From Gari tellinella (Eukaryota; Mollusca; Bivalvia; Cardiida; Psammobiidae), in contig OV277857.1 of assembly GCA_922989275.2 (NCBI GenBank), forward strand, positions 8,308,001 through 8,372,000: 64,000 bases of DNA, written 5' to 3'. The stretch's first letter is position 1. Each line of letters starts with the position of its first letter. The translations under genes and the position numbers were made by a program. Below are positions 42,608-53,615 of this stretch, piece by piece. Below the pieces are notes generated by a model, which was given only the letters and a program-made list of their open reading frames with translations, had not been told where the DNA came from and made no database searches.

Positions 42608-42816
42608 TACAATAGAACCTCTCTATTACGACCACTAAATTGTGTCAAATATTAGTCGTTAAAGACAGGTGACTGCTTAAAGTAAAGTGAAAGTGAAACA
42701 GAAAGCTCCTACAGGAGCTTTCTGTTTCACTTTAACATTGCTTTAAGCTGTCACCTGTCTTTTATACGGACAATTAGCCTTCGTTTTAGTGGTCGTAATA
42801 GAGATGTTTTACTGTA
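42608..42816. mobile_element. TA-3 miniature element
   Basis: TACAATAGAACCTCTCTATT to AATAGAGATGTTTTACTGTA; cassette II variant (AAACAGAAAGCTCCTACAGG and inverse). Confidence 0.85.
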
Positions 42817-43364
42817 TGTTGACCCCTCACTGCAATGTTGACGTCATAACACGTCTAACACATGTATTGCCATAACATTGTTTTCTTGTAATTTTATTAT
42901 CTACTTTCATTTCTATAGTTTGAAATTGTAGGAAATTTGAAAATTTAAATAAAAGCATTTATATGAGTGCAAAATAGCTTGTAACAAAAGTGTTTGCATA
43001 AGTTCATGTTAAAAATATTACAGCGAAATATCGTACATGTAATTGATTGTAACATCGATAAGATAAATACTACTGGTCGCCGTAAGAATGTATCTCTACT
43101 AATATATATGTCTTCACGATTTCAATTATACGACCGATGTCAATATACAATATATGATCGTCTGAGGTCTGGTAGGATAAATTTAAATAAAGCCGACTGT
43201 CTGTCTTTGGGGGCATCGGTAAATAATCTTTGACCTTATCGGCGGAACTATGACAAACACTTAGTTAAGACAAAATCATTATGGAAGTACTTTTGTAATA
43301 CCATTTCCCCAACAAATACAGACATGAATATTAAACATGAAATTGTTTAATAAAGATTTTGTGG

Positions 43365-43540
43365 ATAATAAATGTAAATTTAAGGCAACTGGTGAATCAG
43401 GGTATTGTAATCATACTTGCTATTGTCTGAGAATTCCCTGTAGGACCTTGCTGCAAATTGCTATTTTTAACGGATACCGCAACACATTATTTTGGGTAGT
43501 CATCAGAATGCATTTATCATCAGATAGGTCGTAGGAAATG
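43365..43540 (+). other. Conserved block, paralogue of 28930-29110
   Basis: Frame reads CYCLRIPCRTLLQIAIFNGY. See the copy 1 entry. Confidence 0.4.
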
Positions 43541-43609
43541 TATGGCAGTGTCGTACATGTAACCGAACGGCCCATTGGGATGGGTAACTTTACATTCTTT
43601 ATTGGTTAT

Positions 43610-43735
43610 CTTAACCTTTTCACTATCAATGTCGTAATAGGCGTATTTGCAAACAGTTTTGATCTTGATCAGACACCGCATTACGTCACCATGTTGATAC
43701 TCTTTTCGAAATTTCATCAGTCATATAGCCTTTAA
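43610..43735. repeat. TTAA-3 half element
   Basis: TTAACCTTTTCACTATCAAT then one cassette I arm (GTTTTGATCTTGATCAGACA) without the partner. Confidence 0.5.
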
Positions 43736-44172
43736 TCTTACTTTGAAACCACATGAAAACAGAAGACATTATGGCTGTCAAGAGGTAAACACCTCAAGAT
43801 ATATTTGACTATGAGAGGGTTTCACTTGACAGAAGTTTATTTGTTTGATAAACGACTTCTGATGCACAGTTTAATCAATGAACTTTGCGACCTGAAAGGG
43901 ACAATTTAGTTTTCAACTAAGTTTAGTTTATGTTATTTCTATGTATACACTATTGTCTAATTTTGCATAATAACCGAGCAGACAAATAAACATTCCATAT
44001 CTAGAAAATAAAACGATTGCTTGTTTGTTGTTATCAATATGCTTGTCTTTGTTATTTTAAAATATTATCGTTTAAAACGAAACAAACAAACTCAGCATTC
44101 AATGAACACGATGTAGGGTTTAATCACCCTGAGAGAATTTCGATCTAGGGCTTGAAGAACCATCTTGTGATA
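43736..44172. other. Unassigned AT-rich sequence
   Basis: Nothing recognised. Confidence 0.4.
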
Positions 44173-44422
44173 TACAGTGGAGAAAACGTTATTCTTTCCC
44201 AATAAACGCGTTTACGCTAAAACTATTATTTGCAGTGCAAACCGTTTGGCGCCAGATCAGACGCCGGGTAACCCGGCGTCCGATCAGGCTCCGTACTTTT
44301 TGCCACCAAGATAAACATGACTTATCAGAATAGTCCAAAAATTGTATTTTTCTACGTTTTAGTGTTTTGCGTTTGCGTACGTTTGCGTTTAAACGGGAAA
44401 TAACAACGTTTTCTCCACTGTA
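44173..44422 (+). mobile_element. TA-1 miniature element
   Basis: TACAGTGGAGAAAACGTTAT to CGTTTTCTCCACTGTA; the AAAACG variant of the termini occurs symmetrically at both ends. Central cassette I. Confidence 0.85.
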
Positions 44423-45027
44423 TGACCACTAGGCTGATGAAGCCTACGCTAAGCTGTCCATCTATCAACAAAGAAATGGTTACTAAATACTGTCAAACAT
44501 TTAAAGCCATTCAAAGGCGTTACTCAGATAATAGAGTGTGAGTTAAAACAGAATAAAACAACAAGAACCAAATCTAAAATATATGGGGTTGTTAATCAAG
44601 GTGTTAAATAACACAAACATTTTAAAAATGTGGAAAGTTGGTTGTTCGATAGAACATTTTGCAAAAACATGGGAGTTGAGATTATATTAAGAAGTTTGTT
44701 CCGACAAATCTTCCTAATGTGCAGAAAAAAATATTTAATTCAATAACAGATTTTTTACAAAGAAACATAAAAGTAATTTGATTATTTTCAGGGGATATTT
44801 ATTCAACATTTTAATTAATAAAAAAAAATTTCCCCTCGAATAAATCCAAAACCTATTGCGCAAATGTTGATGGGTGTTGCAATGGTGAAATCCCTGAAAC
44901 CTTATTGACGATCTGGGCGAATTTCTCGGTTTTAAAATAAGTTGTTATATTTTCTACAATGCTACCTGACCTATAATTAAATAACTGTGTGTTATGGTTT
45001 CTATACAGACAAGAAACTGTATAGTTA
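44423..45027. other. Unassigned sequence, shared in part with segmental copy 1
   Basis: Anchor to 31930-32100 near 44555-44760; no elements recognised. Confidence 0.4.
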
Positions 45028-45152
45028 AAGTCCAATAAAGAGATCTGGATTCAAACTGTTTGCAAAGGTAAGCAAATGTCCCTCCCTACAACGACTCCCT
45101 CAGAACAACGCACATAACCTTTGTCTCCAATTGGATCGCTGTTGAGAAAAAC
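45028..45152 (+). mobile_element. TA-4 fragment, right part
   Basis: GATCTGGATTCAAACTGTTT, TCCCTCCCTACAACGACTCC, TTTGTCTCCAATTGG. Confidence 0.6.
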
Positions 45153-45199
45153 ACTGTAATTCAAATATGAAAGCGTAATATACTTTATTCAACCGCAAG

Positions 45200-45448
45200 T
45201 AACCCTTTCCCGTATTGAAGCGCATTTTAGTGCTTTCAGTTTATTACTCTGCTGAAGAAAATATTTCCAATTTATACACTCATGAAGTTGTACCATAAGA
45301 AATATTTTCTTTATTCTAGCATATGGAAGCATAAAACAGGCTGAAAGTAAAGCAGAATGTGCAGAAAGGCACAGTATGCTTTCTTTCAACCTGCTTTAAG
45401 TAGTCACCAAAACAACTAGAAACTGCCATTGAGTAAATGGATAATTTA
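45200..45448. mobile_element. TTAA-4 miniature element
   Basis: GTAACCCTTTCCCGTATTG, TTTATTACTCTGCTGAAG, cassette II (GCAGAATGTGCAGAAAGGC), ACTGCCATTGAGTAAATGG. Confidence 0.7.
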
Positions 45449-45571
45449 AAACAGCACATTCTGGCATTTCCTGAATGGCAAAACGTTTTGTGCCTGATGT
45501 TGATCCAAAGTGTGAGCAAAGAACACAACAATGTTTGCCATAAATGCGTTTATTAGTGAACAACAACTTCT

Positions 45572-45820
45572 TACAGTGGAGAATCTGTTATTCTTTCCCG
45601 TTTAAACGCAAACGTACGCAAACGCAAATCACTAAAACGTAGAAAGAACAACTTTTGGACAATTCTGATAATGCTTGTTTATCTTGGTGGCAAACAGTTT
45701 GGAGCCTGATCAGACGCCGGGTTACCCGGCGTTTGATCTGGCTCCAAACTGTTTGCACTGCAAATAATAGTTTTAGCGTAAACGCGTTTATTGGGAAAGA
45801 ATAACAGATTCTCCGCTGTA
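45572..45820 (-). mobile_element. TA-1 miniature element
   Basis: TACAGTGGAGAATCTGTTAT to GATTCTCCGCTGTA, cassette I in the centre. Confidence 0.9.
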
Positions 45821-46029
45821 CCCATAGCATAATCTTACAACCGATATTGTTTTAACCGATTCAAATTAGCAATTCTAAACATCGGGTGTTAATTGTTAAA
45901 TCTACGCATATGTCTATTTTAGATCCCAATAGTTAATTATAGAATACATATAATGATATAATAAACTATAAAAACTAACATCGGTACATTTATATCTGAG
46001 TGTTTATAGCCCGTTCTGCTTAAACATTG

Positions 46030-46273
46030 GATAAGCCGTTATTATTTCCCTCTAAACGTAAAACGTAATGCAAACTCATTGTAATATAACGTAGACAATT
46101 ACAACTTGTTGACCATTCTGACTATTTATTTCAATCTGATTTGCAAACAGTTTTAAGCTTGACCATATCCCGGGCTTCCAGGCGTCTGACCTTATTCCAA
46201 ACAGTTTGCAATAGAAATTATAGTTTTAGCATAAACACGTTTATTGAGAAAGAATAACGTTTTCTCCACTGTA
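46030..46273 (-). mobile_element. TA-1 element, worn
   Basis: AAGCCGTTATTATTTCCCTC to ACGTTTTCTCCACTGTA; reduced cassette I. The paralogous position near 34490 is empty. Confidence 0.7.
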
Positions 46274-46514
46274 AGGATGTAACAGTTACAGACTAAGTGG
46301 TTTTTTAAGCGAATTACTAAGTTGTGTCATTATTTTTCCATTACCGGATTACCGTGTTCCTATTAAGAGACCTATTTAGGACACGAATAGCATTTCAGTG
46401 CTTGGACTGAAATATTGTCGAGTGTCCATTTAGTTATTCGAAGAAGCGGTTTGGAGTATCGAATCATTTGATACTATTCAAGTGAATTGAGCATAATATA
46501 CGACTAAACCATGT

Positions 46515-46745
46515 CTTAGCCTTTTCGTCTCTGACATTGGTTCCAGTTTCCAATATAGTCTAGATTTTTTCTGAATATTTAGGGATTGTTCGTCAATGTG
46601 TTTCATTATGACAAATAGTAGCGACCCGATCAGAGGGCTTCTGCGGGAGCTCTCTGATCAAGGTCTACGTTGTCGACCAGAATTAAGTTTTACCCTTCAC
46701 AGGTGCACAGTTGCCAAAGAACTTGAAAAGGGATCAAAGAGTTAA
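46515..46745. mobile_element. TTAA-2 element
   Basis: TTCCAGTTTCCAATATAGTC, hairpin CCGATCAGAGGGCTTCTGCG with GGGAGCTCTCTGATC, end AAGGGATCAAAGAGTTAA. Confidence 0.65.
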
Positions 46746-47025
46746 GATTCAATATTCTTTGATCGAGTCTAATTGTTGTAAACACTTTACAAATGCTTTT
46801 TGAATCCACATTATTTTGTAGTAAATTTGTTTAAGAAATAAACAAACCCATAGGAATTAGCTTTAAGTGGTGTTGTCTGGAGTATATAATTTAGATGTCA
46901 TACAATTAACTTAGCAGCTAAAATGTTTGCTGGCGGGTAACTTAATTGTGTCAATACTTTCCATTACCGATTAATTTGTGATCAATGTCATTGACCTATA
47001 TAGGATACGTAGTGTATGATATCGT

Positions 47026-47275
47026 TAGAGAAGAGAATCTGTTATTCTTTCCCAATAAACGCGTTTACGCTAAAACTATTATTTGCAGTGCAAACAGTTT
47101 GGAGCCAGATCAGACGCCGGGTAACCCGGCGTCTGATCAGGCTCCAAACTGTTTGCCACCAAGATAAACAAGAATTATCAGAATTGTCCAAAAGTTGTTC
47201 TTTTCTACGTTTTAGTGCTTTGCGTTTGCGTACGTTTGCGTTTAAACGGGAAAGAATAACAGATTCTCCACTGTA
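47026..47275 (+). mobile_element. TA-1 miniature element
   Basis: Left end altered (TAGAGAAGAGAATCTGTTAT), right end canonical GATTCTCCACTGTA; perfect cassette I. Inserted in segmental copy 2 only. Confidence 0.85.
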
Positions 47276-47325
47276 ACCCTTTCACTGCCAAGGCAACTTT
47301 GCTAACAGTCTCGATCCTCATCAGT

Positions 47326-47565
47326 GGCCCGTTTCATAAAACTTCGTACGACAAAACGGTCGTAATTCAAAACTTTGAAATTCAATTAATTTTTTGATTT
47401 CCCTATATAATACTGTCTTGTGACATCTCTTTGGCATCGTCATTTCAAGACAATTCCAAAGAACTGTCACAAGACAGGATAAGATAAGGAAATAAATATT
47501 AATTGAGACTTTTATAATCTGACTCACGACAGGAATTATAGTACGAAGTTTTATGAAACGGTCCC
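47326..47565. mobile_element. Foldback element FB-1, second copy
   Basis: GGCCCGTTTCATAAAACTTC to GAAGTTTTATGAAACGGTCC; interior ACTGTCTTGTGACATCT with CTGTCACAAGACAGG. Copy of 1431-1673. Confidence 0.8.
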
Positions 47566-47614
47566 CAGACGCCGCGTAACTGCTATGAAAACAGATCGTC
47601 TGAATGTTCAAATG

Positions 47615-47890
47615 TCTGCCATATTCTACATTTTATTGCGTTTTGTTTGTGTTTAACTTCATTTCGTTTAACCCATTTGTGCCCAGTGGATTCTTCCATG
47701 TTCATATATTGAATTAGTCCATTTTTTTATCAAAAGGATGCCCGGTCAAAAGATTTATTTTCATTTTGCTTTATATTGAAATTCCATTCAGCAAACAGTG
47801 TAGTCTACACTGTTTGCCTATGTCTCATATATAGGATCGTGGGCACAAATGGGGTAAACGAGAAAATAACAATGTCTTCTCCATTGTATG
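47615..47890. mobile_element. TA-1 right-end fragment interrupted by TTAA-1
   Basis: CTGCCATATTCTACATTTTA and GTTTGTGTTTAACTTCATTT before the insert, ACGAGAAAATAACAATGTCT and TCTCCATTGTA after it. Confidence 0.6.
47668..47857. mobile_element. TTAA-1 element nested in a TA-1 fragment
   Basis: TTAACCCATTTGTGCCCAGT to GGGCACAAATGGGGTAA. The cassette is reduced to CAAACAGTGTAGTCTACACT, i.e. the inner hairpin was lost symmetrically. Confidence 0.75.
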
Positions 47891-48012
47891 AATCAATCTA
47901 TTGAACTGAGCATAAACGTACTAAGCTTATTTAAATTAGTTGTCAGTATTCTATGTGTAAATCTGGTATAACTTTGGGAACGGTTGGGCACAGACTTAAA
48001 TGGCTACTTACT

Positions 48013-48262
48013 TAACTCTTTCTCCCTGAAACTTTAAATGGACAATTCCAGTTTCCATTTTAGTCTAGTCCATTTCTGACGTTTAAGGGTTGTTTTTATC
48101 AATGTTTGGCATTATGACAAACAGTGAAGACCCTGATCAGAGGGCTCCTTTCGGAGCCCTCTGATCTGGGTCTTCACTGTTTGCACAGGACAAGTGTACT
48201 ATTCACATGTACACTGTTTGAAAAGGACGCATATATGCGGGATTAGGGTTCAAAGGGTTAAA
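48013..48262. mobile_element. TTAA-2 element, best copy
   Basis: CTCTTTCTCCCTGAAACTTT to GGGTTCAAAGGGTTAA. Hairpin arms GTGAAGACCCTGATCAGAGG and GATCTGGGTCTTCACTG; the tip GGGCTCCTTTCGGAGCCC replaces the GACGCCG tip of cassette I on both arms. Confidence 0.75.
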
Positions 48263-48365
48263 CCCGTAAACCCGTGTCCTAAAGACATACCTTTATACTC
48301 TCTAACGTTTGATATCCTGGCATATGGTAGATTAAAGCAGACTAGAAGTAAAGCAGCTGATATTC
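48258..48365. mobile_element. TTAA-4 fragment
   Basis: CCTGGCATATGGTAGATTAA and AGACTAGAAGTAAAGCAG parallel 37720-37760; truncated mid-hairpin. Confidence 0.5.
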
Positions 48366-48554
48366 ACAGCATGCGATGCAAACTAAATATGTGGATATAT
48401 CTGCCGCTTCAATCTTTATAAACAGAAGTTGCCTCTTAAATTGAATACTCATTACCTTTACGTGTTGGAATTTGTGCCCGTTACGTTATTGTTTGACTCT
48501 TGTATCAAATTGAATTTCTTCACAATTCGCTTGTTCAAACTATATACACAGCAT

Positions 48555-48858
48555 AATTTTTTTTATATTCTTTCCAAATAAACGCAATTACACTAAAACT
48601 ATTATTTTCATTGTAACAAATTTGGAGTTAGATAACCCGGCGTCTGATCAGCCCCAGACTGTTTTTCACTCCGATTAATGTATCTACTTAATTTTATTCT
48701 TGGTAAGCCTCGTGGTAGATTGTTTCTTCTCTCGAAGAATAAGCCAATCCTATATCATGACATAATTATAAATCTCTATTTTCTATATATTTTACTGCCA
48801 TGTGTTTTCCTTTTGTTTGTATTTAAATGGGATAGAATAACGTCCTTTTTACTGTATA
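48555..48858 (+). mobile_element. TA-1 element, worn and enlarged
   Basis: ATTCTTTCCAAATAAACGC, shortened cassette I, then about 80 bp of extra sequence and GGGATAGAATAACGTCC...TACTGTA. Confidence 0.55.
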
Positions 48859-49192
48859 AATTATGTCATCAGACTAAATTTCAGCAACGAAATAGATAAG
48901 GAAGATTGTATAGCCAATATTTCTATAAAACTGAAATAAAGCGGGTACATGTAGATGGCTGATCGCCATAAAATATAACTCTTTTATTTGCTGTTTAATA
49001 AAATGTAAATAATATACTGTTCGTTTATGTTGCTTCAAATTTGTTTGATTGCATTACTATATGATAAAACTTTTGAATGAGATGATGACAATATGATGCG
49101 AATATTTTGCAACCTTTCAGATGAGTAACTGTTATCATTGTTCAAAACCATTTTACACTCAATTTTGATAAAAGCGTCAATATTTGCAAAAA
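48859..49192. other. Unassigned AT-rich sequence
   Basis: Nothing recognised. Confidence 0.4.
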
Positions 49193-49527
49193 CAGAACAC
49201 CCTCTCTACAACGGCCCTCCGAGCAACAGTTCCCTCCTTACAACGACCCTTGCCACTGTTCCCTAAACAATGTTAGTATGTCTAACATTTTAAGACTGCA
49301 ATATAGTCTATTTAAAATTGTCGTCTGCTGTTGTTTCGCAAATTTAGTTATTATACATTTTGACAGAAAAAAACATAACGACGAGTGGAAAACACAGCGG
49401 CGTCTGATCTGGATTTAAGTGGTTTGTAAATGTAAGCCAATCTCCCTCCCCACAACGACTCCCTCTGAACAACGCACATATGTTTTGTCTCCCATTGGGT
49501 GGCGTTGTAGAGAGGGAGCACAGTATA
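49193..49527 (+). mobile_element. TA-4 miniature element
   Basis: ACACCCTCTCTACAACGGCC to GTAGAGAGGGAGCACAGTA, with CCTTACAACGACCCTTGCCA inside; one arm of cassette I missing. Confidence 0.7.
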
Positions 49528-49567
49528 TGTACTTTAACAATTTATTGCATTTTGTTTGAGTTTTGAT

Positions 49568-49765
49568 TAACCCATTTGTATATTGTTATTGTAATGAACT
49601 CTTCCCCTTTTTTGAATATTTCATTGTAGACATACAATAGTATTTGCCCGTACAGAAAACAATTCATATACTTTAGCAAATAGTGTAGACTCTGATGAGA
49701 CACCGCGTCATCCGGAGTCTATTCAGGGTCTAAACTGTTTGCCGATGCGCATAATTGTATACACT
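49568..49765. mobile_element. TTAA-1 element, worn
   Basis: TTAACCCATTTGTATATTG at the left; a cassette I with TAGACTCTGATGAGACACCG. Confidence 0.5.
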
Positions 49766-49814
49766 GGTCTAAACAGTCGCCTCTCAGATTATCATGAATA
49801 GCCAGGTTTGGCAA

Positions 49815-49900
49815 ACAGTTGTCATTTTCTACAGTTCATCGCCATGCGTCTGTGCTTCGTTTACGTTTAAATGGGAAATAATTATGTTGTCTCCATTGCA
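49815..49900. mobile_element. TA-1 right-end fragment
   Basis: CATTTTCTACAGTTCATCGC, TTTACGTTTAAATGGGAAAT, TTGTCTCCATTGCA. Confidence 0.5.
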
Positions 49901-50046
49901 CACGTCTAAGAAACCACCATACTTCGTCGTGGATCAATTGCCATAGGGAAATGTTTCTCTTTATTAGACCGTGATTATCCCCACTGCCAATAACTGAATG
50001 CAGGTCGGTGGTTCTGATACCATGTCCTGCTTTGCAACGAATGCTA

Positions 50047-50296
50047 TACAGTGGAGAATCTGTTATTCTTTCCCGTTTTAACGCAAACGTACGCAAACGC
50101 AAAGCACTAAAACGTAGAAAAGAACAACTTTTAGACAATTCTGATAATTCATGTTTATCTTGGTGGCAAACAGTTTGGAGCCTGATCAGACGCCGGGTTA
50201 CCCGGCGTCTGATCTGGCTCCAAACTGTTTGCACTGCAAATAATAGTTTAAGCGTAAACGCGTTTATTGGGAAAGAATAACAGATTCTCCACTGTA
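50047..50296 (-). mobile_element. TA-1 miniature element
   Basis: TACAGTGGAGAATCTGTTAT to GATTCTCCACTGTA, TA at both ends; near-identical to the copies at 55774 and 15707. Confidence 0.95.
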
Positions 50297-50401
50297 AGCC
50301 GAAAATATCTTCCTTATATCATATTGATCTCATCTCATCATCCCTTAGTATTCCTCGGTGCTATTTGACCTATTTGTGTCACAGTGCCGTAAAACCAAAT
50401 T

Positions 50402-50460
50402 CAACATCATCACCATCATCATCATCACAATCATCATCATCATTATCATCATCATCATTC
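50402..50460. repeat. (ATC)n microsatellite
   Basis: CATCATCATCATCA runs with ACC and ACA interruptions. Confidence 0.95.
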
Positions 50461-50499
50461 ACTGCACATGTGTGAGAAATAAAACAAAGGAAAAGTTAT

Positions 50500-50652
50500 C
50501 AAGGTCCGAGGTCATAAAGCATTTGAGCTGAGTCTAAGTGTTTTCTCGAGCATTAAATTGGTCGTATTTGAGCCTAGGCTCAACTCTGACCAATCAAATG
50601 CTTGAGAACGACTCTAGACTCAACTGAAAAGCTTTATAACCTTGGACCAAGC
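50500..50652. mobile_element. Foldback element FB-2, second copy
   Basis: GTCCGAGGTCATAAAGC to GCTTTATAACCTTGGACC; TTAAATTGGTCGTATT with CTGACCAATCAAATGC. Confidence 0.75.
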
Positions 50653-50866
50653 CGACCTTATTATGTTAGTACGTCGAAAATAGGTTAATCATGATTTTCT
50701 TGTTCGTTCATGTAAATAGACATAGATATGCTTATTCATATAGCTAAATAAGGGTACTAATGAGGAGCATTGTTTAAGGTTTCTTCTCTCGGGCTGTTTT
50801 GTAGTTTGCTAAAGTCGTTCAGCATTACTAATTGAAGCCAACTTTACCTCATTAGGAATCCTACCT

Positions 50867-51071
50867 TTAACCAATTTGTGCCCACAATCCAATACATTAT
50901 GTGGGACATATGCAAACAGTGCGACGTCTGATCAGAGTATACACTGGTTGTTGATAGGAATTTCAATATAAAACAAAGGAAAATGAAAATTTGACTAGGT
51001 ATCCCTTTGATTAAAAGTAGCCTAATCCAATATATAAACATGGAAGATTCCACGTGGCTTATTTGGGTTTA
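50867..51071 (-). mobile_element. TTAA-1 element
   Basis: TTTAACCAATTTGTGCCCAC to CACGTGGCTTATTTGGGTTT; shortened cassette I, TTGATAGGAATTTCAATATA, GGTATCCCTTTGATT. Confidence 0.7.
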
Positions 51072-51177
51072 TTGATGCCAATAAGTATCCAATTTACATC
51101 GGTTTTGCGATATAATATATTTAGCCGTCACCTCAAGTTAACCTATGCCACAATAATATTTATTAATCCCTCTCTGT

Positions 51178-51429
51178 TACAGTGGAGAAAACGATATTCG
51201 TTCCCGTTTAAAGGTATACAAACGCAAATACAAAACACTTAAATGTAGAAAGTAACACTTTTTTTGACATTTTTCACTATCTATTTTTATCTAAGTGTCA
51301 AACAGTTTGGTGCCTGATCAGACGCCGGGTTATCCGGCGTCTGATCTTGCTCCAAGCTGTTTGCAATGGAACTAATAGTTTTTAGCGTAAACGCGTTTAT
51401 TGGGAAAGAATAACACATTCTCCACTGTA
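51178..51429 (-). mobile_element. TA-1 miniature element
   Basis: TACAGTGGAGAAAACGATAT to ACATTCTCCACTGTA; the two ends belong to different terminal variants (AAAACG and AATGTG). Confidence 0.85.
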
Positions 51430-51600
51430 TGCCGTCATCTGCTTAAATCAATTATCGTCTGATCTTTATTCTCAAAGTAAGATTTTAGGTGAACCGTCTA
51501 AAGTTAGATAGTAAAGAGCGTCACACAGTTTGGATTCTGATCAGACACCGCGTTACTCAAAGTCGGCTTAAGATCCAAATTGTTTGAACATGAACATTGT
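51430..51600. mobile_element. TTAA-5-like fragment
   Basis: GTCATCTGCTTAAATCAATT, cassette I left arm (CAGTTTGGATTCTGATCAGA) with a weak right arm. Confidence 0.5.
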
Positions 51601-51605
51601 ACTTA

Positions 51606-51626
51606 GGGGAGGGGAGGGGAGGGAAA
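51606..51626. repeat. (GGGGA)n microsatellite
   Basis: GGGGAGGGGAGGGGAGGG. Confidence 0.9.
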
Positions 51627-51815
51627 ACATCTATGTAAGGGCTGAATCGGTTATCTGTCAAACCATCCGAAAATCAAATATATATTTTATCTAATCCTGA
51701 TTGAATGCACTGCCTGTTAATAGATCATCTTAACGGATGGTATTGGTTTAAAGATTGATTAGTATGATTCAAAAATGCAGAAAACAGTCGACTATGCGAA
51801 AAGATCTGCAGACGA

Positions 51816-52065
51816 TACAGTGGAGAATCTGTTATTCTTTCCCGTTTAAACGCAAACGTACGCAAACGCAAAGCGCTAAAACGTAGAAAAGAACAACTTT
51901 TGGACAATTCTGATATTTCATGTTTATCTTGGTGGCAAACAGCTTGGAGCCTGATCAGACGCCGGGTCACCCGGCGTCTGATCAGGCTCCAAAATGTTTT
52001 TATGGGAAATTATAGTTTTAGCGTAAACGCGTTTATTGGGAAAGAATAACAGATTCTCCACTGTA
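51816..52065 (-). mobile_element. TA-1 miniature element
   Basis: TACAGTGGAGAATCTGTTAT to GATTCTCCACTGTA; here the cassette I stem is fully complementary (CCTGATCAGACGCCGGGTCA and inverse). Confidence 0.9.
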
Positions 52066-52179
52066 ACTCATACAGACTACATGTAACTTGAGCACATGTT
52101 TTAAGAAGAAATAGAATTAATTTAAGACTTCAATTTAATGACCTGTTTCTAGTTGACTCTAAGCAGTTGGAGACAGTCA

Positions 52180-52400
52180 TCTAGTGAAAACGTTATTCTT
52201 TGCCATTAACGCATAAATTAACAAAACAACAATTATTTCAAGTACAAACAGTTTGGAGCCAGATCAGACCCCGGTATCCCTGCGATTGATCAGGTTTCCA
52301 ACTGTTTGCCACTATAATTAAAATAAAAATAGTCAGAATTGACAACAAAATGTCATTTTCTACATTTTGTTGAAATGCGTGACCGTTTCATTCGCCTTAG
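52180..52400 (+). mobile_element. TA-1 element, degraded
   Basis: AGTGAAAACGTTATTCTTTG at the left, cassette I readable (GGAGCCAGATCAGACCCCGG), right end lost. Confidence 0.55.
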
Positions 52401-52579
52401 AAGCAAGGAGCATCAGTTATGCTCTCCGATTTAATTCATATAAAATGTGTCACCTTCAAGGTCTAGCAAGATGCAACTCTATATCTTCCCTAAAGATACA
52501 TTCATGTAAAACTGGAAAATGAAGCTTTAGAACAATTAAGAAAAATATAATGACATGATTGGTGTTATGAAACATGGAC

Positions 52580-52948
52580 ATAGTGAATCTAACACCACCG
52601 TGAGTGTCAGATAAGAATATCCCACCCGAGTTTTGAAGATATTTTTGGAACACGAGGCTTTGCCGAGTGTTCCGAAAATATCTTCAAACGAGGGTGGGAT
52701 ATTCTTCTGACACTCAACTGTGGTGTAAGATTTATTTCCTCACCTCGTCAACCCCAAAAACGCGTTTAACTTGCTATACAGTGGCGAGTTGTATTTTAAT
52801 GCGCTAATGCATGCATGACGACGTCATGACGACGTCATAACAACGGCAATAACAACCAATCATAAGATAGTTCGGCTTGTCTGTCCGGGCAGATAAGGTT
52901 ATCTCACACCCCCTAGATTTCGGGATACCTCTGTCCGAGAGGTGAGAA
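52580..52948. mobile_element. Foldback unit O, tandem copy 1
   Basis: A 369-bp unit. Its first 137 bp fold back: AACACCACCGTGAGTGTCAG with CTGACACTCAACTGTGGTG, and CCACCCGAGTTTTGAAGATA with TATCTTCAAACGAGGGTGG, tip GAGGCTTTGCCGAGTG. The remainder has ACGACGTCATGACGACGTCA and a small palindrome CCTCTGTCCGAGAGG. Confidence 0.85.
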
Positions 52949-53317
52949 ATAGTGAATCTAACACCACCGTGAGTGTCAGATAAGACTATCCCACCCGAGT
53001 TTTGAAGATATTTTTGGAACACGAGGCTTTGCCGAGTGCTCCAAAAATATCTTCAAACGAGGGTGGGATATTCATCTGACATTCAACTGTGGTGTTAGAT
53101 TTATTTTCTCACCTCGTCAACCCCAAAAACGCGTTTAACTTGCTATACAGTGGCGAGTTGTATTTTAATGCGCTAATGCATGCATGACGACGTCATGACG
53201 ACGTCATAACAACGGCAATAACAACCAATCATAGATAGTTCGGCTTGTCTGTCCGGACAGATAAGGTTATCTCACCCCCCTAGATTTCGGGATACCTCTG
53301 TCCGAGAGGTGAGAAAT
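52949..53317. mobile_element. Foldback unit O, tandem copy 2
   Basis: Direct head-to-tail duplicate of the preceding unit, a few percent different. Confidence 0.85.
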
Positions 53318-53371
53318 ATCAATTCAGCCCACACAATATCTACATAGATAGTACTACATATAAAACTTCTT

Positions 53372-53404
53372 CATGGAATAATCCACTGGGCACAAATTGG
53401 TTAA
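53372..53404 (-). mobile_element. TTAA-1 end fragment
   Basis: CATGGAATAATCCACTGGGC then ACAAATTGGTTAA. Confidence 0.5.
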
Positions 53405-53615
53405 AACAATATTGCAGACAACAATATCAAAACAAATGACAATATAGTGTTGAAGGGATAAAAAAACTCACGATCAATTTGGTTGTGAAAAGGTTTACGT
53501 AGAATGACAGCAAACTAGCACATTTAGGCATGGGATGTCTGCTTACGCTTATCTTGGATTATGCTGACAACATTGTTTAATACCGACACTAAACCTTTAA
53601 CCCTTCCAATGTCAT

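Larger units (their letters stand above)
38614..48485 (+). repeat. Tandem segmental duplication, copy 2
   Basis: Collinear, same orientation as copy 1; see anchors there. It lacks LINE-C, carries the 9-unit minisatellite and a small retroposon, and has different miniature elements. The junction between copies lies within 38.0-38.65 kb, now occupied by TA-5 and TTAA-1 elements. Confidence 0.75.
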
